From: Cellulosimicrobium sp. CUA-896
GTDB taxonomy: Bacteria > Actinomycetota > Actinomycetes > Actinomycetales > Cellulomonadaceae
DNA: 42,791 nucleotides
Direction of reading: 5' to 3'
NCBI RefSeq assembly: GCF_001942335.1
Contig: NZ_MKKH01000026.1
Span: 1 to 42,791, forward strand
Shown here: one piece after another, positions 18,521 through 26,571 of the stretch
Layout of the letters: the number at the start of each line of letters is the position of its first letter
Numbering within the stretch: the first letter of the stretch is position 1
Notes under the pieces: model-generated
Databases searched by the model: none
Told to the model about the DNA's origin: nothing
The model's input: only the letters and a program-made list of their open reading frames with translations
Program-made: the position numbers and the translations under genes

Positions 18521-19373
18521 TCATCTGCCGCTGTAGACCGGGAATGCGGAGTGCTCGCCGTAGTCCTTCTCGTCCAGGTGTCGCAGCGCCTCCATGTCCT
18601 CGTCCGAGATCTCGAAGTCGACGTCGGCGTTGCTGCGCATGTGCTCCGGGTTCGCGGTCTTCGGCAGCGGCACCGTGCCGAGCTGCAGCGCGTAGCGGAT
18701 GCACAGCTGCGGCACGCTGACCCCGTACTTCTCGGCCGCCGTGACGAGCTCGCGGCTCTTGAGAGCCTCACCGTGGGCGATGGGGGAGTAGGCCTCCACG
18801 AGGACGTCGTGGCGTCGCAGTACTCGATGAGGTCTGTCGGGGTGTTGCCTGCGTGGACGAGGATCTGGTTGACGTGCGGCGCGACGGTCGCGCGTCCCGG
18901 AGCCTGTCGAGGTCCGCCTCGAGGAAGTTCGAGACGCCGATCGCCCGCAGCTTCCCCGCGTCGTAGGCCTCCTCGAGCGCGCGCCACGCCTGCCGGTTGC
19001 CCTCGGCGTAGTCCCCGCCGCGGAAGTCGTCCCACGGCTGCGGGGAGTGGATGAGCATCAGGTCGAGGTGGTCCAGGCCCATCGTCGCGAGCGACCCGTC
19101 GATCGCGGCGACGGCGCCGTCGTAGTCCTTGACCTCCGCGGCGAGCTTGGTCGACACGAAGAGCTCGTCGCGCGTCACCCCGCTGCTGCGGATGCCTTCT
19201 CCGACGCCGCGTTCGTTGCCGTACGCCTGTGCGGTGTCGATGTTGCGGTACCCGATCTCGACCGCGGAACGGACGGCCTGGGCGACCTCGCCGTCGTCGA
19301 CGAACCACGTCCCGAGACCGAGCCTCGGGACCATGACGCCGTTGGCCAGGGTGTACGTCTCGTGCAGGACCAT
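18521..19373 (-). CDS. Aldo-keto reductase (AKR5 type), two frame breaks
   Basis: ATG 19373 opens MVLHETYTLANGVMVPRLGL with Asp/Tyr in YRNIDTAQAYGNERGVGEGI, Lys in LFVSTKLAAEVKDY and His in DLMLIHSPQPWDDF. After IGVSNFLEADLDRLRD one base is missing (about 18895), then TVAPHVNQILVHAGNTPTDL in a second frame; a further loss near 18808 leads to VEAYSPIAHGEALKSRELVT and the C-terminus PLPKTANPEHMRSNADVDFE. All catalytic residues survive in the first part. The repaired length is about 284 residues, normal for this class. It starts 24 bases after the DUF2255 stop. Confidence 0.87.
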
Positions 19374-19397
19374 CAGCTGCTCACTCTCTCGTGGATG

Positions 19398-19763
19398 TCA
19401 GCGGGGCTCGACGCGGAGGGTCGTCGCCCGTGCCGCGGGGGCGGTGATGTGCTCGACGGCCGGGCCGTCGCCGTACTTGGCGTGGTAGGCGTCGTCGATC
19501 GCGTCGTCGCGGGCGCCGTCGGGGGTGAACGTGACCTCGGCACGGACGCCGCCGGCGTCGACGGCGCCCGTCCCGGTTCGTCGCACGCCGCGGTACCAGG
19601 CGCCGTCGTCCCCGCGCACGGAGCGGATGTAGAGCGCCCCGTCGACGACGACGTGCCACACGATCCGGGGCGTGCGCAGCGTGCCGTCCGGACGGTGCGC
19701 TGCGACGCGCAGCTCGTCGTCGGCGTCGATCGTCGCGAGGTCGGCCTGGGTCCAGTCGGTCAT
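19398..19763 (-). CDS. DUF2255 family protein, second copy
   Basis: A 121-residue protein. It begins TDWTQADLATIDADDELRVA, continues LRTPRIVWHVVVDGALYIRS, and ends in DDAYHAKYGDGPAVEHITAP, aligning along its length with the DUF2255 protein at 6821-7198. ATG 19763 overlaps the stop of the CMD gene (ATGA), so the two are translationally coupled. Its function is unknown. The family's occurrence in both arms of this redox cluster suggests a cofactor-linked role, which is inference only. Confidence 0.85.
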   Translation of the reverse strand: MTDWTQADLATIDADDELRVAAHRPDGTLRTPRIVWHVVVDGALYIRSVRGDDGAWYRGVRRTGTGAVDAGGVRAEVTFTPDGARDDAIDDAYHAKYGDGPAVEHITAPAARATTLRVEPR

Positions 19764-20545
19764 CGGGAGCTCCTGTCGGCGGAGGTTCGGTCGTGGGCGG
19801 GTGCGACGTCGTCGAGCGTGCGCAGGGCGTTGAGGACACGTGGGTAGCCGACGTACGGCAGGAGCTGCGTGATCACCGTGACCAGCGTCGCGCGGTCGTT
19901 GCCCACCCGCATGTTGGCCGACACGTGGCCCGCGACCTGAGGGTCCGCGCCGCCGAGCGCGACGAGCATGGAGAGCGTGAGCAGCTCGCGGGTCGGGACG
20001 TCCAGCCCGGTGCGGGTGTAGTGGTCGCCGAAGCAGTTCGCCGAGAGGTAGCGCTGGATGTGCCGGGTGTCGGCGGGAGCGTGGGCGTAGAGGGCCTCGA
20101 CCGCGTCGTCGCCCACGACGTGCTTCTGCACGGCCAGGCCGCGCTCGGCGCGGGTCTCGCGCGTGGTGGTGGACTGCCCCGGCAGGGGCAGCTCGACGCC
20201 CTGTTCGGAGAGCAGCTCGTTCGTCGCGTGCAGGACGTCGAGCACGCGACCCATGCCGACGTACGGCACCGCCTGGTACACGACCTCCTTGATCTCGACC
20301 GGCGTCACGCCGACGCGCAGCGCCCCGCCCGCGAGGAGCCGGAACTCCGCGACGGCGCCGAGCGCGATCAGTGCGGCGAGCTGCACCAGCGTGCGCGTGC
20401 GCGGGTCGAGCGGGGCGTCGGCCTGGACGTCGTCGAACGCGAAGTCGTCGAAGTGCTCGATCAGCTCCGGGTCGGTCTGCGCCAGGGTCGAGACGCGGTC
20501 GCCGAACAGCGCGTCGTGGTGGGTGCGTGCGGCTTCCGTCGGCAT
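19760..20545 (-). CDS. Carboxymuconolactone decarboxylase family protein with two CMD domains
   Basis: A 261-residue protein from ATG 20545 with two tandem CMD/AhpD-like domains. The first (residues ~30-120) has DPRTRTLVQLAALIALGAVA and VTPVEIKEVVYQAVPYVGMG; the second (~150-245) has SANCFGDHYTRTGLDVPTRE, LLTLSMLVALGGADPQVAGH and LVTVITQLLPYVGYPRVLNA. No CxxC peroxidase motif is seen, so decarboxylase-like or binding activity is more likely than AhpD-type peroxidase activity. Upstream is the ADH gene, separated by a strong 15-bp hairpin; downstream it is coupled to DUF2255. Confidence 0.9.
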   Translation of the reverse strand: MPTEAARTHHDALFGDRVSTLAQTDPELIEHFDDFAFDDVQADAPLDPRTRTLVQLAALIALGAVAEFRLLAGGALRVGVTPVEIKEVVYQAVPYVGMGRVLDVLHATNELLSEQGVELPLPGQSTTTRETRAERGLAVQKHVVGDDAVEALYAHAPADTRHIQRYLSANCFGDHYTRTGLDVPTRELLTLSMLVALGGADPQVAGHVSANMRVGNDRATLVTVITQLLPYVGYPRVLNALRTLDDVAPAHDRTSADRSSR

Positions 20546-20618
20546 GGTGGTCGCGTCCTTCGGATCGTCGGTGAGGAGACTGCGCCCGGCTCCACCGGGG
20601 AGGGCCGGCCAGGGCGGT

Positions 20619-20659
20619 CGCACGAGGAGCGCGGGCTCGAGACTCGCGCTCCTCGTGCG
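20619..20659 (-). terminator. Strong 15-bp hairpin after the alcohol dehydrogenase gene
   Basis: CGCACGAGGAGCGCG (20619-20633) and CGCGCTCCTCGTGCG (20645-20659) are perfectly complementary around an 11-base loop. On the minus strand it starts 6 bases after the ADH stop and lies about 75 bases before the CMD start. No T-run follows. It may end or weaken transcription in mid-operon, or protect the 3' end of the upstream message. Confidence 0.7.
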
Positions 20660-20665
20660 CCGCGG

Positions 20666-21703
20666 TCAGGGACGCACGAGGACCTTGAGCCTCTCGCGCG
20701 AGTCCATGAGGCGGTAGCCCTCGGCGACGTCGTCCAGGGAGACCTCGGCGTCGAACACGAGACCGGGGTCGATCTCGCCGCTGAGCACCTGCGGGATCGC
20801 TGCCTCGATGTAGGCGCGCACCGGTGCCGGGCCGCCGTTGAGGGTGGCGTTCTTGCCGAACAACGACCCGAACCCGATCGGCGCCTCCTCGTACTGCGGG
20901 ACGCCGACGCGGGAGATGACCCCGCCGGGACGGACGACGCCGTACGCCTGCTCGTAGGCGGGCATGTGCCCGACGGCCTCGAGCACGACGTGCGACCCCT
21001 CGCCGCCGGTGAGCTCGAGGACCTTCGCGACGCCCTCCTCGCCGCGCTCGGCGACCACGTGCGTCGCGCCGAACGTGCGGCCCAGGTCGGTGCGGTCCTG
21101 GTGGCGGCCCATGAGGATGATCCTCTCGGCGCCGAGCTGCTTGGCCGCCAGGACGGCGGACAGCCCGACCGCGCCGTCGCCGACCACGGTGACGGTCTTG
21201 CCGGGTCCCACCTGGCCCATGTGGGCGGCGTGGTACCCCGTCAGGTACACGTCGGCCAGCGTGAGCAGGCTCGGCAGCATGCTCGCGTCGACGTCGGACG
21301 GCAGCTTCACCAGCGTCCCGGAGGCCTGCGGCACGCGGATCTTCTCCGCCTGCGCGCCCCCGACACCGCCGGCGCCGTACCACCCGCCGTGCTGGCAGGC
21401 GGTGTGGAAGCCCTCGCGGCAGAACGGGCACGTGTTGTCCGAGAACGCGAACGGGGAGACGACCAGGTCGCCGGGGGCGAGGTCGGTGACCGCGTCGCCG
21501 ACCTGCTCGACGACGCCGAGGAACTCGTGCCCCATCGGGGCGCCCTCCTCCGACGCCGGCATCGAGTGGTACGGGTGCAGGTCGGACCCGCACACGCACG
21601 CGAGGGTGACGCGCACGACCGCGTCGGTGGGCTCGACGATCGTCGGGTCGGGGACCTCCTCGACCCGCACGTCGCCGGCGCCGTACATGAACGTTGCTCG
21701 CAT
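20666..21703 (-). CDS. Zinc-dependent alcohol dehydrogenase (MDR family)
   Basis: A 345-residue medium-chain dehydrogenase. Catalytic zinc ligands: Cys in ACVCGSDLHPYHS and the His/Glu of MGHEFLGVVEQVG. The structural-zinc lobe NTCPFCREGFHTACQHGG shows three cysteines rather than the usual four, as in a subgroup of bacterial ADHs. The NAD(P) Rossmann turn is VTVVGDGAVGLSAVLAAKQL. ATG 21703 gives a family-like start MRATFMYGAGDVRVEEVPDP. It follows the AKR at 21793 by about 90 bases on the same strand. Substrate is unknown. Confidence 0.92.
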   Translation of the reverse strand: MRATFMYGAGDVRVEEVPDPTIVEPTDAVVRVTLACVCGSDLHPYHSMPASEEGAPMGHEFLGVVEQVGDAVTDLAPGDLVVSPFAFSDNTCPFCREGFHTACQHGGWYGAGGVGGAQAEKIRVPQASGTLVKLPSDVDASMLPSLLTLADVYLTGYHAAHMGQVGPGKTVTVVGDGAVGLSAVLAAKQLGAERIILMGRHQDRTDLGRTFGATHVVAERGEEGVAKVLELTGGEGSHVVLEAVGHMPAYEQAYGVVRPGGVISRVGVPQYEEAPIGFGSLFGKNATLNGGPAPVRAYIEAAIPQVLSGEIDPGLVFDAEVSLDDVAEGYRLMDSRERLKVLVRP

Positions 21704-21792
21704 GAAGAGGTGATGCCTTTCGGTACTGCTCCCACGGGACGTGAGAGGCGGTGGTGGTGAGTGGTCCACGGGGGTCCGGCCCCGGGCGGCGG

Positions 21793-22809
21793 TCAGCGCC
21801 GCCGGGCCGCCGGCGCGAGCTCGTGGACCCCGTAGCTGTCGTCGTCGGGGTTGACGGTCACGCCGGGGGCGACGATCTCGTCGATGCGGTCGAGGACGTC
21901 GGCGGGCAGCGTGCGCTCGACCGCGGGCAGGTAGGACTCGAGCTGCTCCATGGTCCGGGGGCCGACGATCGCCGACGTCACGCCGGGGTGGTTGACGACG
22001 AACGCGATCGCCAGCTCGAGGAGCGGCATGCCGGCCTGGTCCGCGAGCTGCGCGAGGTCCTCGACGAGGTCCAGCTTGCGCTGGTTCGCGGGGGTGCTCA
22101 TGTCGAAGCGTGCGCTCGGCCGCGCGCTCGACGTCGGGGACGACGCCGCGTCCTTGCGCCAGCGGCCGGAGAGCCAGCCCCCGCTGAGCGGGCTGTACGT
22201 CAGGGTGCCCATGCCGTGACGCTGCACGGTCGGCAGGACGTCGCTCTCGATCCCGCGCACGAGGATCGAGTAGGGCGGCTGCTCGGTGACGAAGCGTTCG
22301 AGGTTCCGCTCGCGGGCGGCCCACTGGGCCTCGACGATCTGGGAACCGGAGAACGAGGACGAGCCGATGTAGCGGACCTTGCCCTGGCGCACGAGGTCGG
22401 TGAGGGCACCGAGGGTCTCCTCGACGTCCGTGTCCGGGCTGGGCCGGTGCACCTGGTACAGGTCGAGGTGGTCGGTGCGCAGGCGGCGCAGCGACTCCTC
22501 GACCTCGCGGATGATCCACCGGCGCGAACCCCCTCGATGGTTGGGGTCGTCGTCCATGGGCATGAAGAACTTGGTGGCCAGGAAGACCTCGTCGCGGCGG
22601 CCCTGGAGCGCCTCCCCGACGATCTCCTCAGACGCTCCGGCGGAGTACACGTCGGCGGTGTCGACGACGTTGATCCCCGCGTCGAGCGCGCGATGGATGA
22701 TGCGGATCGAGTCCTGGCGGTCGTCGTTGCCCCAGGGGCCGAACATCATGGCCCCGAGCGTCAGCGGGCTGACCTGGACGCCGGTCCGTCCCAGCGGTCG
22801 GTACTGCAT
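21793..22809 (-). CDS. Aldo-keto reductase (YajO-like)
   Basis: A 338-residue AKR, intact frame. It begins MQYRPLGRTGVQVSPLTLGA; Asp/Tyr lie in VVDTADVYSAGASEEIVGEA, Lys in VFLATKFFMPMDDDPN, His in DLYQVHRPSPDTDVEETLGA. The loop MPMDDDPNHRGGSRRWIIRE after the catalytic Lys is characteristic of a subgroup often found in actinobacteria. C-terminal VTSAIVGPRTMEQLESYLPA binds the coenzyme phosphate. ATG 22809 is 12 bases from the stop of the preceding AKR, with GAGGAACC before it. Substrate is unknown. Confidence 0.92.
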   Translation of the reverse strand: MQYRPLGRTGVQVSPLTLGAMMFGPWGNDDRQDSIRIIHRALDAGINVVDTADVYSAGASEEIVGEALQGRRDEVFLATKFFMPMDDDPNHRGGSRRWIIREVEESLRRLRTDHLDLYQVHRPSPDTDVEETLGALTDLVRQGKVRYIGSSSFSGSQIVEAQWAARERNLERFVTEQPPYSILVRGIESDVLPTVQRHGMGTLTYSPLSGGWLSGRWRKDAASSPTSSARPSARFDMSTPANQRKLDLVEDLAQLADQAGMPLLELAIAFVVNHPGVTSAIVGPRTMEQLESYLPAVERTLPADVLDRIDEIVAPGVTVNPDDDSYGVHELAPAARRR

Positions 22810-22821
22810 GGTGGTTCCTCC

Positions 22822-23814
22822 TCAGGCCTCGGGTTGCTGGTCGGCCTGTGCCTGCGCTCCGCGGTGGGCGGGTGCCTCGTTCCTCGGTCCCCACCCTCCG
22901 CTGCGCTCCGGCTCAGGCTCGGGGATCGGGAAGAGCTGGCGCTCGTCGAACTCCCGCTCCGGGTCGGGGCCGCTCGCCGTGCCCGTGTCGAGGGCGTCGA
23001 CGCGAGCCAGCTCGTCGGCCGACAGGGTGAACCCGGTGACGTCGAGGTTCTGACGGATCCTGTCGGGGTTCACCGACTTGGGGATCGCCGAGCGGCCCTG
23101 CTGCACGTGCCAGCGGAGCATGACCTGTGCGGGGGAGACCCCGTGCGTCGCGGCGATCTCGCCGATCGCCGGGTCCTGCATGACGCTGCGGCGGTCGTCG
23201 CCCCACGGGCCGGGGTAGAACGTGATCCCGCCGATCGGGGACCACGCCTGCGTGAGGATGCCGTGCTGCCGGTGGAAGGCCTGCAGCTCCGGCTGCGAGT
23301 GGTACGGGTGCAGCTCGACCTGGTTGAGGTGCGGCACGACGTCGGTCGCGTCCATGAGCCGCTCGAGTCGCGCGACGGGGAAGTTGCTCACGCCGATGGC
23401 ACGCACGCGCCCGTCGGCGAGCAGCCGCTCGAGCGCGCGGTACGCCTCGATCGTCCGGTCGAACAGGTTCGCCGCGACCTGGTGGAGGATGAGGACGTCG
23501 ATCTGGTCGAGCCCGAGCTTGGCCGACGCCTTCTCGAACGCGTGCAGCGTCTCGTCGTAGCCGTAGTCGCTCGCCCAGACCTTCGTCTCGACCACGACGT
23601 CCGCCCGGTCGACCTCCGACCGGCGCAGGGCGTCACCGACCTCGCGCTCGTTGCCGTACGCGGCCGCGGTGTCGACGTGCCGGTAGCCGACCCGCAGCGC
23701 CTCCGTGACGGCGGCGACGGTCTCGTCGGGCGCGGTCTGGAAGACGCCGTACCCGATCGCTGGCAGCTCCACGTCGTCGCTCAGGGAGAGGGTGGGGATC
23801 TCGTTCACGGTCAT
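22822..23814 (-). CDS. Aldo-keto reductase (AKR5, diketogluconate-reductase type)
   Basis: A 330-residue AKR from ATG 23814. Motifs: VELPAIGYGVFQTAPDETVA, Asp/Tyr in YRHVDTAAAYGNEREVGDAL, Lys in VVVETKVWASDYG, His in DVLILHQVAANLFD, and MLRWHVQQGRSAIPKSVNPD. It is a clear paralogue of the gene at 17541. The C-terminal 30 residues (after FPIPEPEPE) are extra and low in complexity. The start is set by the TAGCGT box of promoter E, 7 bases upstream, giving a leaderless message. It begins 10 bases past the stop of the MFS gene on the same strand. Confidence 0.93.
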   Translation of the reverse strand: MTVNEIPTLSLSDDVELPAIGYGVFQTAPDETVAAVTEALRVGYRHVDTAAAYGNEREVGDALRRSEVDRADVVVETKVWASDYGYDETLHAFEKASAKLGLDQIDVLILHQVAANLFDRTIEAYRALERLLADGRVRAIGVSNFPVARLERLMDATDVVPHLNQVELHPYHSQPELQAFHRQHGILTQAWSPIGGITFYPGPWGDDRRSVMQDPAIGEIAATHGVSPAQVMLRWHVQQGRSAIPKSVNPDRIRQNLDVTGFTLSADELARVDALDTGTASGPDPEREFDERQLFPIPEPEPERSGGWGPRNEAPAHRGAQAQADQQPEA

Positions 23815-23821
23815 ACCCGCC

Positions 23822-23871
23822 ACGCTAGGAGTCGGGCCTCCGGTGGGGGAGGCCCTGCTGGTACCCCGCTC
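23822..23871 (-). promoter_or_regulatory. Dyad-operator promoter E, embedded in the MFS gene end
   Basis: On the minus strand GAGCGGGG (23871-23864), an 11-base centre, CCTCCCCC (23852-23845), 17 bases, then TAGCGT (23827-23822), 7 bases before ATG 23814. The TAG of the -10 box is the stop codon of the MFS gene, and the whole dyad lies in its last 16 codons. Confidence 0.75.
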
Positions 23872-25303
23872 GTCGGAACCCGTCATGACCCGGACCGGGC
23901 GGCCGTGCGGGCAGCAGGGAGCACGAGGCGAGGGCCGAGACGAGTGCCGCGCCGAGCAGCACCGCACCGGCGACCATCGCCCCGCCGAAGGTCGAGGTGA
24001 CGGCCAGGACCAGGCTCAGACCCAGCGCGCCGCCGAGCTGGTGGAACGTGTTGACGACCCCGGACGCCGCGCCGGCGTCCGCGGCGTCCACACGGGCGAT
24101 GCCCGACGCCGTCAGCGGCCCGAACGCCAGTCCCTGTCCTGCGCCGATCAGGGCCATCGGCAGCGCGATCCCGGCGGCGTACGACGTGCCACCGTCGAGC
24201 GTCCCCAGCCAAGCCATGCCCGCGACGGCGAGCACGAGGCCCGCCACGAGCAGCACGGCACCGCTCCACCGCTGCTGGAGGCGCGGCACGGCCAGCGCGA
24301 CGACGAAGTTCACCGCGGTCATCGGGAAGAACGCGACCCCGGCGAGCAGGGCGGAGAAGCCGCGCACGTCCTGCAGGTACTGGCTCGTGAGGAGGAAGAA
24401 GCCCATCATCGCGCCGATGAACAGCAGCCGGGAGAGGTAGGCGCCCCATCGCTCGCGGTCACGGAACAGCCGCAGCGGCATGACGGGCTGGGCCGCCGTC
24501 CGCTCGACGACGACGAGAGCCACCAGCAGCAGGACGCCGATCGCGAGGGCGGTCGGCGCCCACGGGTCGGCCCACCCGGCGTCGCCGGCGCGCACCAGGC
24601 CGTAGACGAGCGCCGTCGGCCCGGCGGTGGCGAGCAGCGCGCCGGCCACGTCGAAGCGGCTCGGCGTGCGCCGTGTCTCGGTCAGCACACGCAGGCCGGC
24701 CACCAGCATCGCGATGCCGACGGGCAGGTTGACGAGGAACCCCGCCCGCCACGACACGAGGTCGGCGAGCAGCCCGCCCACCACCAGTCCCACGCTCGCC
24801 CCGATGCCCGCGACGGCGCCGTAGGCCGCGGTCGCGCGGGTGCGTCCGGGACCGTCCGGGAAGGTCGCGGTGAGGAGCGCCAGCGTCGACGGGGCGAGCA
24901 CGGCGGACCCGAGGCCCTGCAGTGCGCGGGCCGCGACGAGCCACCCGCCCGTCGGGGCGAGGCCCACCGCGACCGACGCCAGCGTGAAGACCGCGAGCCC
25001 GACGACGAACGTGCGCCGCCGGCCCAGGACGTCGCCCGCGCGGGCACCGAGCAGCAGGAACCCGCCGAACGTCAGCAGGTAGGCGTCCTGCACCCACGCG
25101 AGGCCCGACGCCGACAGCCCCAGCTCGGCCCGGATGTGCGGCAGCCCGGTGATGACGATCGAGTTGTCGAGGATCACCATGAAGTAGCTGACGAGGACGA
25201 TCGCCAGCACGGCGCCCGCGTGCCGGGCACGAGGCGGTGCGGACGTCGCAGTGGGCGCCGTGGTCGACGGCGGCGCAGGGACAGGGGTGCTGGTGGCGGG
25301 CAT
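23825..25303 (-). CDS. MFS exporter, DHA2 family
   Basis: A 492-residue transporter, intact frame, with about 14 predicted helices. Helix 1 reads SYFMVILDNSIVITGLPHIR (DHA2 signature), motif A is GARAGDVLGRRRTF, and helix 5 holds GIGASVGLVVGGLLADLVSW. ATG 25303 is chosen because an upstream ATG (25333) adds only LVVRRLLVA. It is divergent from the XRE-type gene at 25405, with dyad D between them, and it runs into the AKR operon (10-base gap). The last codons double as promoter E. Likely an exporter of a small toxic compound. Confidence 0.9.
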   Translation of the reverse strand: MPATSTPVPAPPSTTAPTATSAPPRARHAGAVLAIVLVSYFMVILDNSIVITGLPHIRAELGLSASGLAWVQDAYLLTFGGFLLLGARAGDVLGRRRTFVVGLAVFTLASVAVGLAPTGGWLVAARALQGLGSAVLAPSTLALLTATFPDGPGRTRATAAYGAVAGIGASVGLVVGGLLADLVSWRAGFLVNLPVGIAMLVAGLRVLTETRRTPSRFDVAGALLATAGPTALVYGLVRAGDAGWADPWAPTALAIGVLLLVALVVVERTAAQPVMPLRLFRDRERWGAYLSRLLFIGAMMGFFLLTSQYLQDVRGFSALLAGVAFFPMTAVNFVVALAVPRLQQRWSGAVLLVAGLVLAVAGMAWLGTLDGGTSYAAGIALPMALIGAGQGLAFGPLTASGIARVDAADAGAASGVVNTFHQLGGALGLSLVLAVTSTFGGAMVAGAVLLGAALVSALASCSLLPARPPGPGHDGFRRAGYQQGLPHRRPDS

Positions 25304-25348
25304 GGCCACCAGCAGACGCCGGACGACGAGCACCGGGGAGTCCCGGGC

Positions 25349-25398
25349 GACCCCGGTACTGCCAGGACCTCCCTCGCGGGACGCACCCGTCGTACGGT
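25349..25398 (+). promoter_or_regulatory. Dyad-operator promoter D (XRE regulator), leaderless
   Basis: GACCCCGG (25349-25356), centre TACTGCCAGGA, CCTCCCTC (25368-25375), 17 bases, then TACGGT (25393-25398), 6 bases before ATG 25405. The left arm is weak (four of eight), but the centre and right arm match the other copies. It fits autoregulation of the XRE gene. Confidence 0.65.
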
Positions 25399-25404
25399 CG
25401 AGGC

Positions 25405-26353
25405 ATGGACCTGAAGACCGAGACGCGGGAGTTCCTCGCCTCGCGTCGTGCCCGGATCACCCCGGAACGCGCCGGGCTCCCCGCGTACGGGGGCAACCGC
25501 CGGGTGCCGGGCCTGCGGCGCGAGGAGGTGGCGATGCTCGCCGGCGTGAGCGTCGACTACTACACGCGCCTGGAGCGCGGGAACCTCGGTGGCGTCTCGG
25601 AGTCGGTCCTGGAGGCGCTCGCCGAGGCGCTGCAGCTCGACGAGGCCGAGCGCCTCCACCTGTACGACCTCGCGCGCGCGGCGAACGCGTCCGGTGCCGC
25701 ACGCACGCGGGCGCGCCGTCGCAAGCCCGCCACCGTCCGTCCCGTCGTGCAGCGCATGGTCGACGCGATGACCGGGGCCGCGGTCGTCGTGCGCAACGGT
25801 CGCCTCGACGTCCTCGCGACGAACGCTCTCGGCCGCGCCCTCTACGCGCCGATGTACGACTCGCCGTCCCGGGTGCCGGGCGGCCGCTGAACACCGCACG
25901 CTTCCACTTCCTCGACGTCCCCGGCGCGCAGCGCTACTGGGGCGGAGAGGTGGCCGAAGGTCGCGCACGACGCCGTCGCGATCCTGCGTGCGGAGGCGGG
26001 CCGAACCCGTACGACCGGACGCTGAGCGACCTCGTCGGCGAGCTGTCGACCCGCCAGCGAGGACTTCCGCAGCCCTGTGGGCCTCGCACGACGTCCGGCT
26101 CCACCGCACGGGCACCAAGGAGTTCCACCACCCGGAGGTCGGCACCCTCGGAGCTCGACTTCGAGGCGCTCGAGCTCCACGGCGACCCGCCGTCCAGCTC
26201 AACGTCTACACGGCCGCACCGGGATCGCCGTCCGACGACGCCATGAGGCTCCTCGCGTCGTGGGCCGCGACGGCGCTCGCGGAACCGGCCGAGGCGGGTC
26301 GCGCCGAGGTCGGTGTGCCGGGCGGCGTCGACCGACGACCAGCGCGACGGTGA
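25405..26353 (+). pseudogene. XRE/MmyB-type regulator with many frame breaks
   Basis: The first 155 codons are intact: TREFLASRRARITPERAGLP, then helix-turn-helix VPGLRREEVAMLAGVSVDYY and TRLERGNL, then VVQRMVDAMTGAAVVVRNGR. After about 25875 the MmyB-like domain is scattered over all three frames: NTARFHFLDVPGAQRYWGGE, KVAHDAVAILRAEAG, NPYDRTLSDLVGELSTR, LWASHDVRLHRTGTKEFHHP, ELDFEALELHGDPP, VQLNVYTAAPGSPSDDAMRL. At least seven indels, both losses and gains, occur in about 350 bases, far more than in neighbours. Either the ligand domain has decayed and only the DNA-binding part is made, or this stretch is poorly sequenced. Confidence 0.75.
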
Positions 26354-26511
26354 CCGCGACCGCCTGCCGTGGAGCCCGCGTCGACCACGCTCTGGCTCTC
26401 GAGCACGTCACCGACGCCGAGCACGTGGCGCACTGGTGCGACGCGGACGAGCGTCGCCCGCCGCTCGCCGACACGCCCGGCCGGGCGTGCGAGCACTGCG
26501 GGCCGCCCTGA
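26350..26511 (+). CDS. Possible small Cys-containing ORF, unrecognised
   Basis: From GTG 26350 an open frame of 53 codons reads VTATACRGARVDHALALEHV, then TDAEHVAHWCDADERRPP and a CEHC end. No ribosome site is clear and I recognise no family. The Cys/His content (four Cys, four His) could suggest a small zinc site, but chance in GC-rich DNA is just as likely. It overlaps the ruined end of the XRE gene. Confidence 0.25.
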   Translation: MTATACRGARVDHALALEHVTDAEHVAHWCDADERRPPLADTPGRACEHCGPP

Positions 26512-26571
26512 GGGTGGGGGTCGTGCCCGGGGCGGACCGGGCGCGCCCCCCGTCCCCCCAGGAGGCCACCC

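Noticed and set aside
20546..20620. CCTCCCCG-like text upstream of the CMD gene as another dyad promoter
   Set aside because: No TANNNT box occurs 17 bases on and there is no matching left arm.
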